64,000 bases of DNA from Salibaculum halophilum (lineage in GTDB: Bacteria > Pseudomonadota > Alphaproteobacteria > Rhodobacterales > Rhodobacteraceae), in the NCBI RefSeq assembly GCF_002094885.1, contig NZ_MSIT01000002.1, positions 186,001 through 250,000 on the forward strand. The letters run 5' to 3'. This document shows, in pieces, positions 9,883-18,165 of this stretch; within the stretch, counting starts at the first letter, position 1; every line of letters begins with the position of its first letter. The notes under the pieces were generated by a model. That model saw nothing but the letters and a program-made list of their open reading frames with translations, was not told the DNA's origin and made no database searches. Made by a program: the position numbers and the translations under genes.

Positions 9883-10650
9883 ATGGCCCGGACAAGTGAC
9901 AGAACGATGACGGACAAGGTGGTACTGATCACCGGGGCCAGCCGCGGGATCGGGGCCGAGGCGGCGCGCGCCTTTGCCGGGGCCGGGGCGAAGGTTGCCC
10001 TGCTGGCCCGGACCGAGGACCGGATCGCCGAACTGGCCGGCGAGATCGGCGCGGCGGCCATCGCCATCCCCTGCGATGTCAGCCGCTACTGGGAAATGCA
10101 GGCGGCGGTCGATGCCACCCTGCAGGCCTTCGGGCGGATCGACGTTCTGGTCGGCAACGCCGGGGTGATCGAGCCGATTTCCCACCTGGCCGAGGTCGAG
10201 CCGGACGACTGGGGCAAGGTGGTCGACATCAACCTCAAGGGTGTCTTCAACGGCATGCGCGCGGTTCTGCCGGGGATGCTGGATCAGGGCGGCGGCACCA
10301 TCCTGACGATCTCGTCCGGCGCCGCGCATGGCCCGGTCGAGGGCTGGTCGCACTACTGCGCGTCCAAGGCCGGGGCCTACATGCTGACCCGGTCGGCGGA
10401 CATGGAATACCGCGACAGGGGCATCCGGGTCATGGGCCTGTCGCCCGGCACCGTCGCCACGCAGATGCAGCGCGAGATCAAGGCCTCGGGCATCAATCCG
10501 GTCAGCCAGCTGGACTGGTCCGACCATATCCCGCCCGACTGGCCGGCCCGGGCGCTGGTCTGGATGTGCGGGGCCGGGGCCGACGGCTGGCTGGGCCAGG
10601 ACGTGTCGCTACGCGACCCTGACGTGCGCGCGCAGGTGGGCCTGTCGTGA
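9883..10650 (+). CDS. Short-chain dehydrogenase/reductase
   Basis: A classical NAD(P)-dependent SDR of 255 residues. It has the cofactor motif TGASRGIG (17-24), the structural motif GNAGVIEP, a catalytic serine in ISSGAAHGP, and the YxxxK pair Tyr158/Lys162 in HYCASKAGAY. The first ATG, with GGGGA upstream, was preferred to an internal ATG eight codons later. The substrate is not predictable. Its stop overlaps the start of the crotonase gene as GTGA, suggesting the two enzymes act in one pathway, perhaps acyl-CoA or hydroxyacid metabolism. Confidence 0.9.
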   Translation: MARTSDRTMTDKVVLITGASRGIGAEAARAFAGAGAKVALLARTEDRIAELAGEIGAAAIAIPCDVSRYWEMQAAVDATLQAFGRIDVLVGNAGVIEPISHLAEVEPDDWGKVVDINLKGVFNGMRAVLPGMLDQGGGTILTISSGAAHGPVEGWSHYCASKAGAYMLTRSADMEYRDRGIRVMGLSPGTVATQMQREIKASGINPVSQLDWSDHIPPDWPARALVWMCGAGADGWLGQDVSLRDPDVRAQVGLS

Positions 10651-11246
10651 TCGAGGCCGACCGGGCGGGTGATGTTCTGACGCTGACGCTGGCACGGCCC
10701 GAAAAGGCCAACGCGCTGACCGAGGACATGCTGGCGACGCTCGCGGACGCGGTCGAGGCGGCGCGCGAGCGGGTGCTGATCCTGACCGGCGCCGGCAAGG
10801 TGTTCAGCGCGGGCGCGGACCTTGACGAGGTCGCGGCCGGTTCCCTGGCCCTGTCGCCCGACTGGGACCGTCTCTCCGGCGCGGTCGCCGGGTTCCGCGG
10901 CCTGTCCGTCGCCGCGCTGAACGGCACGGTGGCCGGGGGCGCCATGGGCATGGTGCTGGCCTGCGACCTGCGGCTTTGCGTGCCGGGGGCGAAATTCTTC
11001 TACCCGGTGATGAAGCTGGGCCACCTGCCCCAGCCCGGCGACCCGGCCCGCCTGTCGGCGCTGGTCGGCCCGGCGCGGGCCAAGCTGATCCTGATGGGCG
11101 GGCAGAAGATCACCGCGGACGAGGCGCGCGCCTTCGGCCTGACCGACCGCATCTGCGACGCGCCGGTCGACGCCGCCCGCGACATTGCCGCGGATGTCCT
11201 CGCCGCCGGGGTGGACCACGTCACCGCGATCAAGGGGATGATCTGA
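10647..11246 (+). CDS. Short enoyl-CoA hydratase/isomerase (crotonase) homologue
   Basis: A crotonase-fold protein of 199 residues, shorter than the usual 250-260. The oxyanion-hole segments FSAGADLDE (about 52-60) and GTVAGGAMGMVLACDLRL (about 92-109) are intact. Where hydratases have PE followed by GAGG, this protein has FFYPVMKLGHLPQPGDP, so one usual catalytic glutamate is missing and the C-terminal helical part is reduced. It may be an isomerase or hydrolase, or use another acid or base. It starts with GTG, overlapping the SDR stop. Confidence 0.85.
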   Translation: MIEADRAGDVLTLTLARPEKANALTEDMLATLADAVEAARERVLILTGAGKVFSAGADLDEVAAGSLALSPDWDRLSGAVAGFRGLSVAALNGTVAGGAMGMVLACDLRLCVPGAKFFYPVMKLGHLPQPGDPARLSALVGPARAKLILMGGQKITADEARAFGLTDRICDAPVDAARDIAADVLAAGVDHVTAIKGMI

Positions 11247-11674
11247 CGAAGGGCGCCAAAGGCCACCGGCGCTGCCTCTTGGGTCCAGCCGACTGGCGCT
11301 AGACGGCCCGAGTGGTCCTAACCTGACGCCGGAGTCCCGTGTGACAGCAGGCCCGAGGTTAGGAGCCAAGTAATCCGAGTGAAAGCGTTGGATGACGACA
11401 GTCAGCCCTTCGGTTGCGGACGCGTCCGAGGCAGCCATGTGGCCTCGGCTGCGGTGCGGTATGAGCCGCGCGATCGCCAGCCCGGGGGCGGGTCATGCTG
11501 GAAGCATGCCTCTGGCATGACCGATCGCGCGGTGCCTTCGGCGCTATTCGCGCGACGCGCTATTTCCGTTTCCTTTGCAAACCCCGCTCCCTGCGCAAAA
11601 CTGCCGCTCGGCTCTCCGTCGGCCGGCAGCGGCACACCGGAGGCAGGCCGGGACTCGTCCGTCGGGTGCCGCCC
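11247..11674. other. 428-base gene-free region with strong dyads
   Basis: No convincing coding sequence lies here; short ORFs on both strands lack ribosome sites and protein-like composition. Three perfect dyads stand out: TCCTAACCT/AGGTTAGGA (11316-11324 with 11356-11364), CCGAGGC/GCCTCGG (11426-11432 with 11442-11448), and the nested palindrome listed separately. Conserved cores of tmRNA, RNase P RNA, SRP RNA and T-loops were looked for by eye and not found. A structured RNA or a degraded mobile element are both possible. Confidence 0.5.
11466..11532. repeat. Nested palindrome (cruciform-like)
   Basis: An outer 11-base inverted repeat, CCGCGCGATCG (11466-11476) with CGATCGCGCGG (11522-11532), encloses an inner 8-base repeat, GGTCATGC (11491-11498) with GCATGACC (11515-11522). 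A further CATGC/GCATG pair lies inside. No T-tract follows on either strand, so it is not a simple terminator. Confidence 0.75.
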
Positions 11675-11974
11675 CTAGCGTTTGCGCCGTCCGCCGGTGC
11701 TGCGCGCGTTGAAGCCCGGCGGGCGCTTGCGCACCCAGGCGATGAACCGTGCCAGCCGGGGGTGGGCGCGCAGGGCCTCGGGGGTGGTATAGCTGCGCGC
11801 CAGCTCGGCCTCGGTCAGGGTGGCGTGGATTTCCTTGTGGCAGATGTGATGCAGCCGAACCGTCGGCCCGCCCTTGCCGCCCTTAAGCTTGGGGACAAGA
11901 TGGTGCAGGCTTTGCGGCGCATCCTTCGGAATGGGCCGCCCGCAGAGCGCGCAGAGGGGCGTTTCGTCTTCCAT
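11675..11974 (-). CDS. Small HNH-nuclease-like protein
   Basis: A 99-residue protein with an HNH-type zinc and metal finger: CALCGRPIP (Cys8, Cys11), SLHHLVPK with paired histidines near 24-25, and LHHICHKEIHATLTEAELA supplying further His/Cys ligands. The C-terminus is basic (GGRRKR), suiting DNA contact. Stand-alone proteins of this type are common in alphaproteobacteria, and their cellular role is not established. The start was placed at MEDETP, since longer versions run antisense into the flavoprotein gene. It is divergent from that gene with only 44 bases between starts. Confidence 0.8.
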   Translation of the reverse strand: MEDETPLCALCGRPIPKDAPQSLHHLVPKLKGGKGGPTVRLHHICHKEIHATLTEAELARSYTTPEALRAHPRLARFIAWVRKRPPGFNARSTGGRRKR

Positions 11975-12018
11975 GGGTCGAGTGTAATGGCAGGGCCGGG
12001 CCCGCCAAGGGGAGAGAC

Positions 12019-13209
12019 ATGGCTTTGACGAACGAGACCGACGCGCTGGTAATCGGGGCCGGGCCGGCCGGCCTGATGGCGGCCGAGGAACTGGCCCGCG
12101 CCGGGCGCCGGGTGACGGTGGCAGAGGCCATGCCATCGCCCGCGCGCAAGTTCCTTATGGCCGGTAAATCCGGGCTGAACCTGACAAAGGACATCCCCCT
12201 CGTGGACGCCCTGTCCGCCTATGGCGACCGGGCCGAGGCCCTGCGCCCGATGCTCGCGGACTTCGGCCCCACGCAGGTGATGCACTGGGCCGAGACGCTG
12301 GGCCAGCCGCTGTTCACCGGAACGACCGGGCGGGTCTTCCCGCGGGCCATGAAAGCCTCGCCCCTGCTGCGGGCCTGGCTGCAGCGGCTGGAGGGGCAGG
12401 GCGTTACTCTGCGCCGCCGCTGGCGCTGGGTCGGCTGGGGCGCGGACGGGGCGGTGCGTTTCGACACGCCCGGGGGGCCGGTGGGCCTGCATCCCCGGGT
12501 GCTCGTCCTGGCCTGCGGTGGGGCCTCTTGGGCGCGGCTGGGGTCTGACGGGGCCTGGGCCGGCTGGATGTCGGGCACCGCGCCGTTCCACCCCGCCAAC
12601 GCTGCTCTCGCGATGGCGTGGACCCAGCATATGACCCCCCACATGGGCGCGCCGCTCAAGGCCGTGGAATGGCGCGCGGGTGGCGTGACCTCGCGCGGCG
12701 AGGCCACGATCAGCACCCGCGGTCTGGAAGGTGGCGGGCTTTACACCCTGACGCCCGCCCTGCGCGCCGGCGCGGCCCTGAGCGTGGACCTGGTGCCCGA
12801 CCTGTCGCCCGCGGCGCTGGCCGCGCGCCTGCCGGCGAAGGCGCGGCTGGGGCCCTGGCTGAAGAAGACGCTGCGCCTGCCACCGGTCAAGGTGGCGCTG
12901 TTTTTCGAGATGACCGGCGGCGCGGGCCTGCCCCGGTCGGACTGGGTCGCCTTTTTGAAGGCCCTGCCAGTGCGCCACGCCGGCCTGCGGCCCTTGGACG
13001 AGGCAATCTCCACCGCCGGGGGGTTGCGGTTTGAGGCGCTGACGCCCGACCTGATGCTGCGCGACCGGCCAGGGGTCTTTGCCTGCGGCGAAATGCTGGA
13101 CTGGGAGGCGCCGACGGGCGGCTATCTCCTGACCGCGTGCCTGGCCACCGGGCGCTGGGCCGGGCAGGCCGCCGCGCGCCACGTGGCGGCCCTGTCGGCC
13201 GGGGCCTGA
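12019..13209 (+). CDS. FAD-binding oxidoreductase, TIGR03862/HI0933-like
   Basis: A flavoprotein of 396 residues related to the HI0933/BaiN family. The Rossmann motif VIGAGPAGLMAAEELARAG is at about 11-29, and GKSGLNLTKD (near 50-59) and the C-terminal FACGEMLDWEAPTGGYLLT are family hallmarks. It probably binds FAD; the reaction is not known for this subfamily. The ATG has GGGGAGAG directly upstream. It converges on the RTX protein gene, with 12 bases between the stops. Confidence 0.88.
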   Translation: MALTNETDALVIGAGPAGLMAAEELARAGRRVTVAEAMPSPARKFLMAGKSGLNLTKDIPLVDALSAYGDRAEALRPMLADFGPTQVMHWAETLGQPLFTGTTGRVFPRAMKASPLLRAWLQRLEGQGVTLRRRWRWVGWGADGAVRFDTPGGPVGLHPRVLVLACGGASWARLGSDGAWAGWMSGTAPFHPANAALAMAWTQHMTPHMGAPLKAVEWRAGGVTSRGEATISTRGLEGGGLYTLTPALRAGAALSVDLVPDLSPAALAARLPAKARLGPWLKKTLRLPPVKVALFFEMTGGAGLPRSDWVAFLKALPVRHAGLRPLDEAISTAGGLRFEALTPDLMLRDRPGVFACGEMLDWEAPTGGYLLTACLATGRWAGQAAARHVAALSAGA

Positions 13210-13221
13210 GCCGCCCGGGGG

Positions 13222-14706
13222 TCAGAACCCGAAGACGAAATCCTCGGACGTCAGGTCGGCCACCTGCAGACCGCCATTGGCGGACACGAGCAGCGTCTCG
13301 GTGCCGGCTGTCACCCGAACGTCATTGCCCTGCTGAGCCAGCGTCAACTGGCCGACGCCGTAGAGCATAGGCAGATCGCTCAGGTCGATGCGGTCGAGGC
13401 CGTCCTCGAAATCGGTGACGCGGTCGGTTTCACCGTCGGCGACGAAGACGAAAACATCGGCCCCCGCGCCGCCGGACAGGCTGTCCTGTCCCGCCCCGTC
13501 GATCAGCCGATCGTCCCCGCCGCCGCCCGAAAGCGTGTCGTCGCCGCCCAGCCCGGCGATCAGGTCATCGCCGCCGCCGCCCGACAGTGTTTCACCCCCA
13601 TCGGTGCCGCTCAGGCTGTCGCGAAGGCCGCTCAGGTCCAGGGTGAAGTGTGTTACCCCGGTATCGCTGCCGCTGGCGAAGATATGCGCGGTTCCGCCCA
13701 GAACCGTTGTCGCGATGTCCGAGACGTTCATCAGGGTCGTGTCGACCTGATCGGCCACGGTGTCGAGGTGGAACAGCTGCCCGTCCGGGGAAAGCTCGAA
13801 GACCGACATGCCATCATCGCCGCCGCCGGCGACGACGAAGGCGCGGTTGCCGACCCCGAAGGTCTCGACCGCCTGCACGTCACCGAACCGGGTGTCCCGG
13901 GTGTCGGTGACGTGGTTCAGGACCTGCAGATCGCCCAGCAGCCCCACCCTGAGCACGCTCAGGCTGTGCGACCCGGCGGCCCCGACGATCACCATGGGCG
14001 TGCCGCCCGGCTCGGCCGTCGCGAGTGCGGTAGGCGCCGAAACCCAAAGCCCGTCCTCGGGCCCCAGCGCATCCATCAGGCGCATCGCGCCGGTATGGCC
14101 GACCCAGTGGCTGGTCACGCCCGCATCCGCGCCCGAGACGGACAGGGCGAAGGTGCGGTCGGCGATTGTCAGCGTTTCGATATCGGTGACGTCGCCGACA
14201 TGGCTGTCTGCCGTGTCCGGCACGGCTGTTGTCAGGGTCAGGTTCATGTGGTCGTCCAGGGCAAAGACATTGATCCCGGGCTGGCCCCACTGGCTGTTGA
14301 TGACGAAGGTGGTGTCGAGGATCGTGACCGATGACGTCACCTGAACGCCGGCCAGCAAACCGGCGTGGAAATCCGGGTTGAAGAAACCGTCGAACCGGCC
14401 CCCGGCGTCGATCGCATGCAGAGCGGTGTTGTCGTCGGACCGACCCGAGGGCAACAGGAAGGGGGCGCCGGCCGCGTCGATCAGGTCCAGGTCCGCGATC
14501 CCGCCGGTTCCGCTGTTGGGGCCGGCACTGTCATGGTCGACATGGGTCAGGCCCGATGGGTCGATGACATAAGAGACAAGTCCGCCATCGGCGGCCGAAC
14601 CCGTCAGAAGATGGGGCGTTCCCGAGATCCAGGCAACCTCGAGCGCGGCGATCCCCACCGTGTGCGGCCCTGCCGCGACCGTCGTCACCTGCGCCAGACC
14701 GGACAC
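13222..14706 (-). CDS. Secreted RTX calcium-binding protein with propeller-like N-terminus
   Basis: A 494-residue protein. Residues 1-350 hold repeated strands of the kind found in beta-propellers (for example GDVTDIETLTIADRTFALS and GDVQAVETFGVGNRAFVVA). Residues about 365-425 are RTX nonapeptides (GGGGDDLIAGLGGDDTLSG type) that bind calcium, followed by DVFVFVADGETDRVTDFEDG, typical of type I secretion substrates. No N-terminal signal peptide is present, in keeping with that route. The start is GTG with GAGGGGG upstream. No type I exporter genes lie in the window. The function of the propeller part is unknown. Confidence 0.85.
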   Translation of the reverse strand: MSGLAQVTTVAAGPHTVGIAALEVAWISGTPHLLTGSAADGGLVSYVIDPSGLTHVDHDSAGPNSGTGGIADLDLIDAAGAPFLLPSGRSDDNTALHAIDAGGRFDGFFNPDFHAGLLAGVQVTSSVTILDTTFVINSQWGQPGINVFALDDHMNLTLTTAVPDTADSHVGDVTDIETLTIADRTFALSVSGADAGVTSHWVGHTGAMRLMDALGPEDGLWVSAPTALATAEPGGTPMVIVGAAGSHSLSVLRVGLLGDLQVLNHVTDTRDTRFGDVQAVETFGVGNRAFVVAGGGDDGMSVFELSPDGQLFHLDTVADQVDTTLMNVSDIATTVLGGTAHIFASGSDTGVTHFTLDLSGLRDSLSGTDGGETLSGGGGDDLIAGLGGDDTLSGGGGDDRLIDGAGQDSLSGGAGADVFVFVADGETDRVTDFEDGLDRIDLSDLPMLYGVGQLTLAQQGNDVRVTAGTETLLVSANGGLQVADLTSEDFVFGF

Positions 14707-14799
14707 GCCGACCCCCTCACCGAAAAAACCCGGTTTCGGGATGGCGGAAACTATTGCGCCGGCTGGGCCGTTATTGTGTCGACATGGCGGCGGGTGACT

Positions 14800-16122
14800 T
14801 CAATTTGTTTCAAGCCCGGTGCGGCCGATCGACTCGTAGCGCTCGAAGCCCGCGCGCTTGGCGTCCTTGACAGAATAGATGTTGCGCAGGTCGGCCATGC
14901 GCGGCGTGGTCATGTGCCGCGCGATCTTCTTGAGGTCGAGACCGCGGAACTCGTTCCACTCGGTCAGGATCACCACGAGGTCGGCATTGCGCGCAGCCTT
15001 GTAGGCATCCTCGACCCAGTTGACCCCGGGCAGCAGCGCCTCGCCCTCGTGGCGGCCCTGGGGGTCGGTGACACGCACCTTGGCCCCGCCACCCACCAGC
15101 GCGGGCACGATCGCCAGGCTGGGCGCATCGCGCATGTCGTCGGTGTTGGGCTTGAAGGTCACGCCCAGCACCGCGATCAGCTTGCCGTTGAAGCTGCCGT
15201 CACACATGTCCAGCAGCTTGTCGGTCATGCGGCGCTTGGTTTCCTCGTTCACCTTGATGACGGTCTCGGTGATCTGCATGGGCACCGCGTGGTCCTGCCC
15301 GATGCGGGCCAGCGCGCGCGTGTCCTTGGGAAAGCACGACCCGCCGAAGCCGGGACCGGCGTGCAGGAACTTGTTGCCGATGCGCCCGTCCAGGCCCATG
15401 CCCTTGCTGACCTGCTTGATGTCGGCGCCGACCTTTTCGCACAGCGCCGCCATCTCGTTGATGAAGGTGATCTTGGTCGCCAGAAAGGCGTTGGCGGCGT
15501 ATTTGATCATTTCCGCGCTTTCGAGATCGGTGGTCACGATCGGAAAATCGCGCAGGAACAGCGGGCGGTAGATTTCGCCCATGACATCCCCGGCGCGGTC
15601 GGTCTGGACGCCCACGATCACCCGATCGGGGCGCATGAAATCGTCGATCGCGGCGCCTTCGCGCAGGAATTCGGGGTTCGACGCCACGTCGAAGTCCAAC
15701 GCCGGGTTGGCCTTGGCCACCGCCTGCTTGACCTTGCGGTTGGTGCCCACGGGCACCGTCGACTTGGTGACGATCACCAGGTAGCCGGTGGCCGTGCGGG
15801 CGATATCCTCGGCGACGGCCATGACATAGGTCAGGTCGGCATGCCCGTCACCGCGGCGCGTGGGCGTGCCCACGGCGATGAAGGCGGCCTCGGCCCCGTC
15901 CAGCGCCTCGGCCAGATCGGTGGTGAAGGACAGCCGCTCGGCCTGCGCGTTCTTGGCGATCAGTTCGTCGAGGCCCGGCTCGTAGATCGGAACCTCGCCG
16001 GCCCGCAGTCGCGCGACCTTGTCCGCGTCCCGGTCCACGCAGACCACCTCGTGCCCGAAATCGGAGAAACACACCCCTGACACCAGGCCCACGTAGCCGG
16101 TGCCGACAACCGCGATTTTCAT
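14800..16122 (-). CDS. UDP-glucose 6-dehydrogenase family protein
   Basis: An NAD-dependent nucleotide-sugar dehydrogenase of 440 residues that oxidises a UDP-sugar to its uronic acid, most likely UDP-glucose to UDP-glucuronate. The N-terminal Rossmann motif is GTGYVGLVSG, the catalytic Cys263 sits in GFGGSCFPKDTRAL, and the C-terminal LGVTFKPNTDDMRDAPS motif is complete. UDP-ManNAc dehydrogenase is a related alternative, worth noting because a wecB lies 4 kb away, but the N-terminal sequence is of the Ugd type. It is a single gene, providing precursor for capsule or exopolysaccharide. Confidence 0.93.
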   Translation of the reverse strand: MKIAVVGTGYVGLVSGVCFSDFGHEVVCVDRDADKVARLRAGEVPIYEPGLDELIAKNAQAERLSFTTDLAEALDGAEAAFIAVGTPTRRGDGHADLTYVMAVAEDIARTATGYLVIVTKSTVPVGTNRKVKQAVAKANPALDFDVASNPEFLREGAAIDDFMRPDRVIVGVQTDRAGDVMGEIYRPLFLRDFPIVTTDLESAEMIKYAANAFLATKITFINEMAALCEKVGADIKQVSKGMGLDGRIGNKFLHAGPGFGGSCFPKDTRALARIGQDHAVPMQITETVIKVNEETKRRMTDKLLDMCDGSFNGKLIAVLGVTFKPNTDDMRDAPSLAIVPALVGGGAKVRVTDPQGRHEGEALLPGVNWVEDAYKAARNADLVVILTEWNEFRGLDLKKIARHMTTPRMADLRNIYSVKDAKRAGFERYESIGRTGLETN

Positions 16123-16212
16123 GACGCTGCTCCAGGTCCTTGCCCGCCTGGTAGTCGGTCAAGTCCGGGGACCTGTCAACGCGATTTGGTCACGGGTATC
16201 GCCGATGCCGCG

Positions 16213-17292
16213 TCACCATTGTTCGAGCAGCAACAGGCTGTTGCCGTCGGTCATGGTGACCTGCCCGGCCGCCGCCTCGCGCAGGGTCTGCAGTGTCACG
16301 ACATCGCCGGCGGCGACCTCGATGATGCGCGACAGGTGCAGAGAGGCCTCGGCGTGGCCGGCCTGCGCGCTGATATGCCCCGAGGCCGCGGCACCCGGCG
16401 TCGCGATTCCGTTGACCGCGATGCGCAGGGTCAGGTTGGCATCCGCCGCCGCGCTGGTGACATGCAGGCTGGCCGAGACGCGCAGGCGCCCGGCCGAGAT
16501 ACAACTGACGCCGTTTCCCGAAACGGCGAAGCGGTCGCCGTCGAGGATGTCAGTCGCACCGGTGACCGGCACGTCCGTCAGGCTGCTCGTGTTCAGGTCG
16601 GTGGTCGTGTCGGTGTTGCGCAGCTGGGCCACGCGTGGCGCGCCGCCCCCGGCGGGAAAGCTGACCTGGCCCGTGTCCTTGTCGATCACCAGCGACTGGA
16701 TCCAGGTGCTGCCGTCCGGGCTGACCTTGATCGACCAGTCGTCATTGCCGGCCAGCCCCATTTCAGCGTGGCCGGAAAAGCCCGTCTGGAAAAGCAGGCT
16801 GGCCGTGTCCGCGGGGGCGGCCTTGTTGATGGCGAGGCGGTGATCGTCCCCGGCATGGCTGAGCAGCGTTCCCGGCCCGGCCGCCGACAGCGGGTTCTGC
16901 GCGTCCGCGCTCGTGGCAATGCCGAGGCGTTGCACGGTCTGCGGCGCGGGTATCTCGACCACCGACCAGGTGCCCCCGTCGAAGACCACCAGTGCGCCCT
17001 CGTCCAGGACCCAGCATTGCCAGCCGGGCGCCGGGGCAAGGAATTGCCACGCGCCGCCCTGCATGACCGCGAAGGCCCCGTCCTGCCCTGCCCAGTCGCC
17101 GGTGGCCCCGGCGGCCACGATATGCGTGTCGCCGTCCTGCGCCGCGGCCGGCGGGGCGGAGAGGGCGCGCGACTGCGCCACGGGTTGGGCCAGGGTGTCC
17201 AGACGGGCCAGCGCCTCGTTGTGGGTGACGTGTTTCTGCGCCTGGGCGGGCTGGATCAGCGGCAGGCCGAGCGTGTGCGTGGTGTCGGACAT
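16213..17292 (-). CDS. DUF2793 protein
   Basis: A 359-residue protein with the DUF2793 N-terminal signature LGLPLIQPAQAQKHVTHNEALARLD (about 7-31, abbreviated hallmark AQAQKHVTHNEAL), followed by a tryptophan-rich domain (GAWQFLAPAPGWQCWV) and a beta-rich C-terminus. DUF2793 proteins occur widely in Rhodobacteraceae and near phage-tail-like genes; the function is not established. The start at MSDTTHT was chosen because the family begins there; the upstream extension lacks homology. No phage genes adjoin it here. It lies between the nucleotide-sugar dehydrogenase and the polysaccharide cluster on the same strand. Confidence 0.8.
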   Translation of the reverse strand: MSDTTHTLGLPLIQPAQAQKHVTHNEALARLDTLAQPVAQSRALSAPPAAAQDGDTHIVAAGATGDWAGQDGAFAVMQGGAWQFLAPAPGWQCWVLDEGALVVFDGGTWSVVEIPAPQTVQRLGIATSADAQNPLSAAGPGTLLSHAGDDHRLAINKAAPADTASLLFQTGFSGHAEMGLAGNDDWSIKVSPDGSTWIQSLVIDKDTGQVSFPAGGGAPRVAQLRNTDTTTDLNTSSLTDVPVTGATDILDGDRFAVSGNGVSCISAGRLRVSASLHVTSAAADANLTLRIAVNGIATPGAAASGHISAQAGHAEASLHLSRIIEVAAGDVVTLQTLREAAAGQVTMTDGNSLLLLEQW

Positions 17293-17400
17293 TTGGAACC
17301 TGTTCGATGAGGGCTGCGTCGGGGCAGGACCCTGCGCCGCAATCTTCACCAGCCAGTGAAGCGGGCGTGCGTTGCGCAGGCGCTGGCCGGCCGCGCCACG

Positions 17401-18165
17401 TCAGTCGTTGGCGATGGCCATTGCGATCGCGGTCACGTGCGACGCGACGATCCCGTATGCAACCAGCAGGTAGATCAAGAGCATGAACGAGGTCTCGTTC
17501 ACCACAATGATGAGGGTCGCCACGATCGCGGCGCCAAGGGCGATCGCGGCGCCGGAGGCGACGGCGGAAACCAGGGCCAGCGCGACCTGCCGCAGGGTGC
17601 GGCGATAAAAGAAGGAAAAGATGAACTGACTGATCAGGATGAGCACGAATGCCGTGTTCAGAATCGACTCGGCCACCGCGCCCCGGTCGATGACCGGCGC
17701 CTGCAGGAAGAAGTCAACGGTCAGGCAGAGGCCCGACAGCGCGGCATGGAAGGCAACGAAGACAAACGCGGCGCTTTTGCGCAACGCCATGGCCAGGGTG
17801 CCCAGGCAGAGGGTGCAGGTCGCCGCGAACCAGGGAATGCCGGTGATCGCCTCGCGGTCTCCGAGCCGATGGTCGATCTCGATCCGCGCCGGGCCAAACC
17901 GGACGGGCGTCGAGAACCCGAATGCGCTGAAAACGTCCGGTAAAATCGCCCCCATCGCGCGCGCGGAGACAAGTACCGTGACGACCAGGAGAATGGCGAG
18001 CAGACCGGGAAGGAGGGTGCCGGCCCCGGTCGCCCGGCCGGCGCGACCGCCGGGGCGGGAAATGTCTAGCAGGCTGGTTTTCGACATGGCGTGGCGGCGG
18101 ACGAGCGATGCCCCCACGATAATCGCGGCAAACACCCCGATGAGCAGCAGGAATTCACGCGTCAT
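17401..18165 (-). CDS. Multi-pass membrane protein of unknown function in a polysaccharide cluster
   Basis: I do not recognise a family. The 254-residue protein has about seven hydrophobic segments (roughly residues 4-21, 52-72, 110-130, 132-152, 167-187, 195-217, 225-248). A 30-residue hydrophilic loop near 75-108 contains RFGPARIEIDHRLGD. The start overlaps the end of the glycosyltransferase gene by about 10 bases, implying translational coupling; an ATG seven codons upstream is an alternative. Position suggests an accessory membrane subunit of the synthase, or an enzyme modifying the polymer; both are inference. Confidence 0.75.
   Translation of the reverse strand: MTREFLLLIGVFAAIIVGASLVRRHAMSKTSLLDISRPGGRAGRATGAGTLLPGLLAILLVVTVLVSARAMGAILPDVFSAFGFSTPVRFGPARIEIDHRLGDREAITGIPWFAATCTLCLGTLAMALRKSAAFVFVAFHAALSGLCLTVDFFLQAPVIDRGAVAESILNTAFVLILISQFIFSFFYRRTLRQVALALVSAVASGAAIALGAAIVATLIIVVNETSFMLLIYLLVAYGIVASHVTAIAMAIAND

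Noticed and set aside
11247-11674. tmRNA, RNase P RNA, SRP RNA or a tRNA
   Set aside because: The tag codons and T-loop of tmRNA, the conserved cores of RNase P RNA and the GGAAGG-type SRP loop are not present.
11379-11678. A 99-residue plus-strand ORF and a 77-residue minus-strand ORF in the same gene-free region
   Set aside because: Neither has a ribosome site, they overlap on opposite strands, and their composition follows the dyads rather than a protein.
14365-16080. A 571-codon frame antisense to the UDP-glucose dehydrogenase gene
   Set aside because: It covers parts of two unrelated genes and has no protein-like motif; the opposite strand codes for an intact dehydrogenase.
16213-17292. 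Part of a prophage or gene transfer agent, suggested by the DUF2793 gene
   Set aside because: No terminase, portal, capsid or tail genes lie near it; neighbours are polysaccharide genes.
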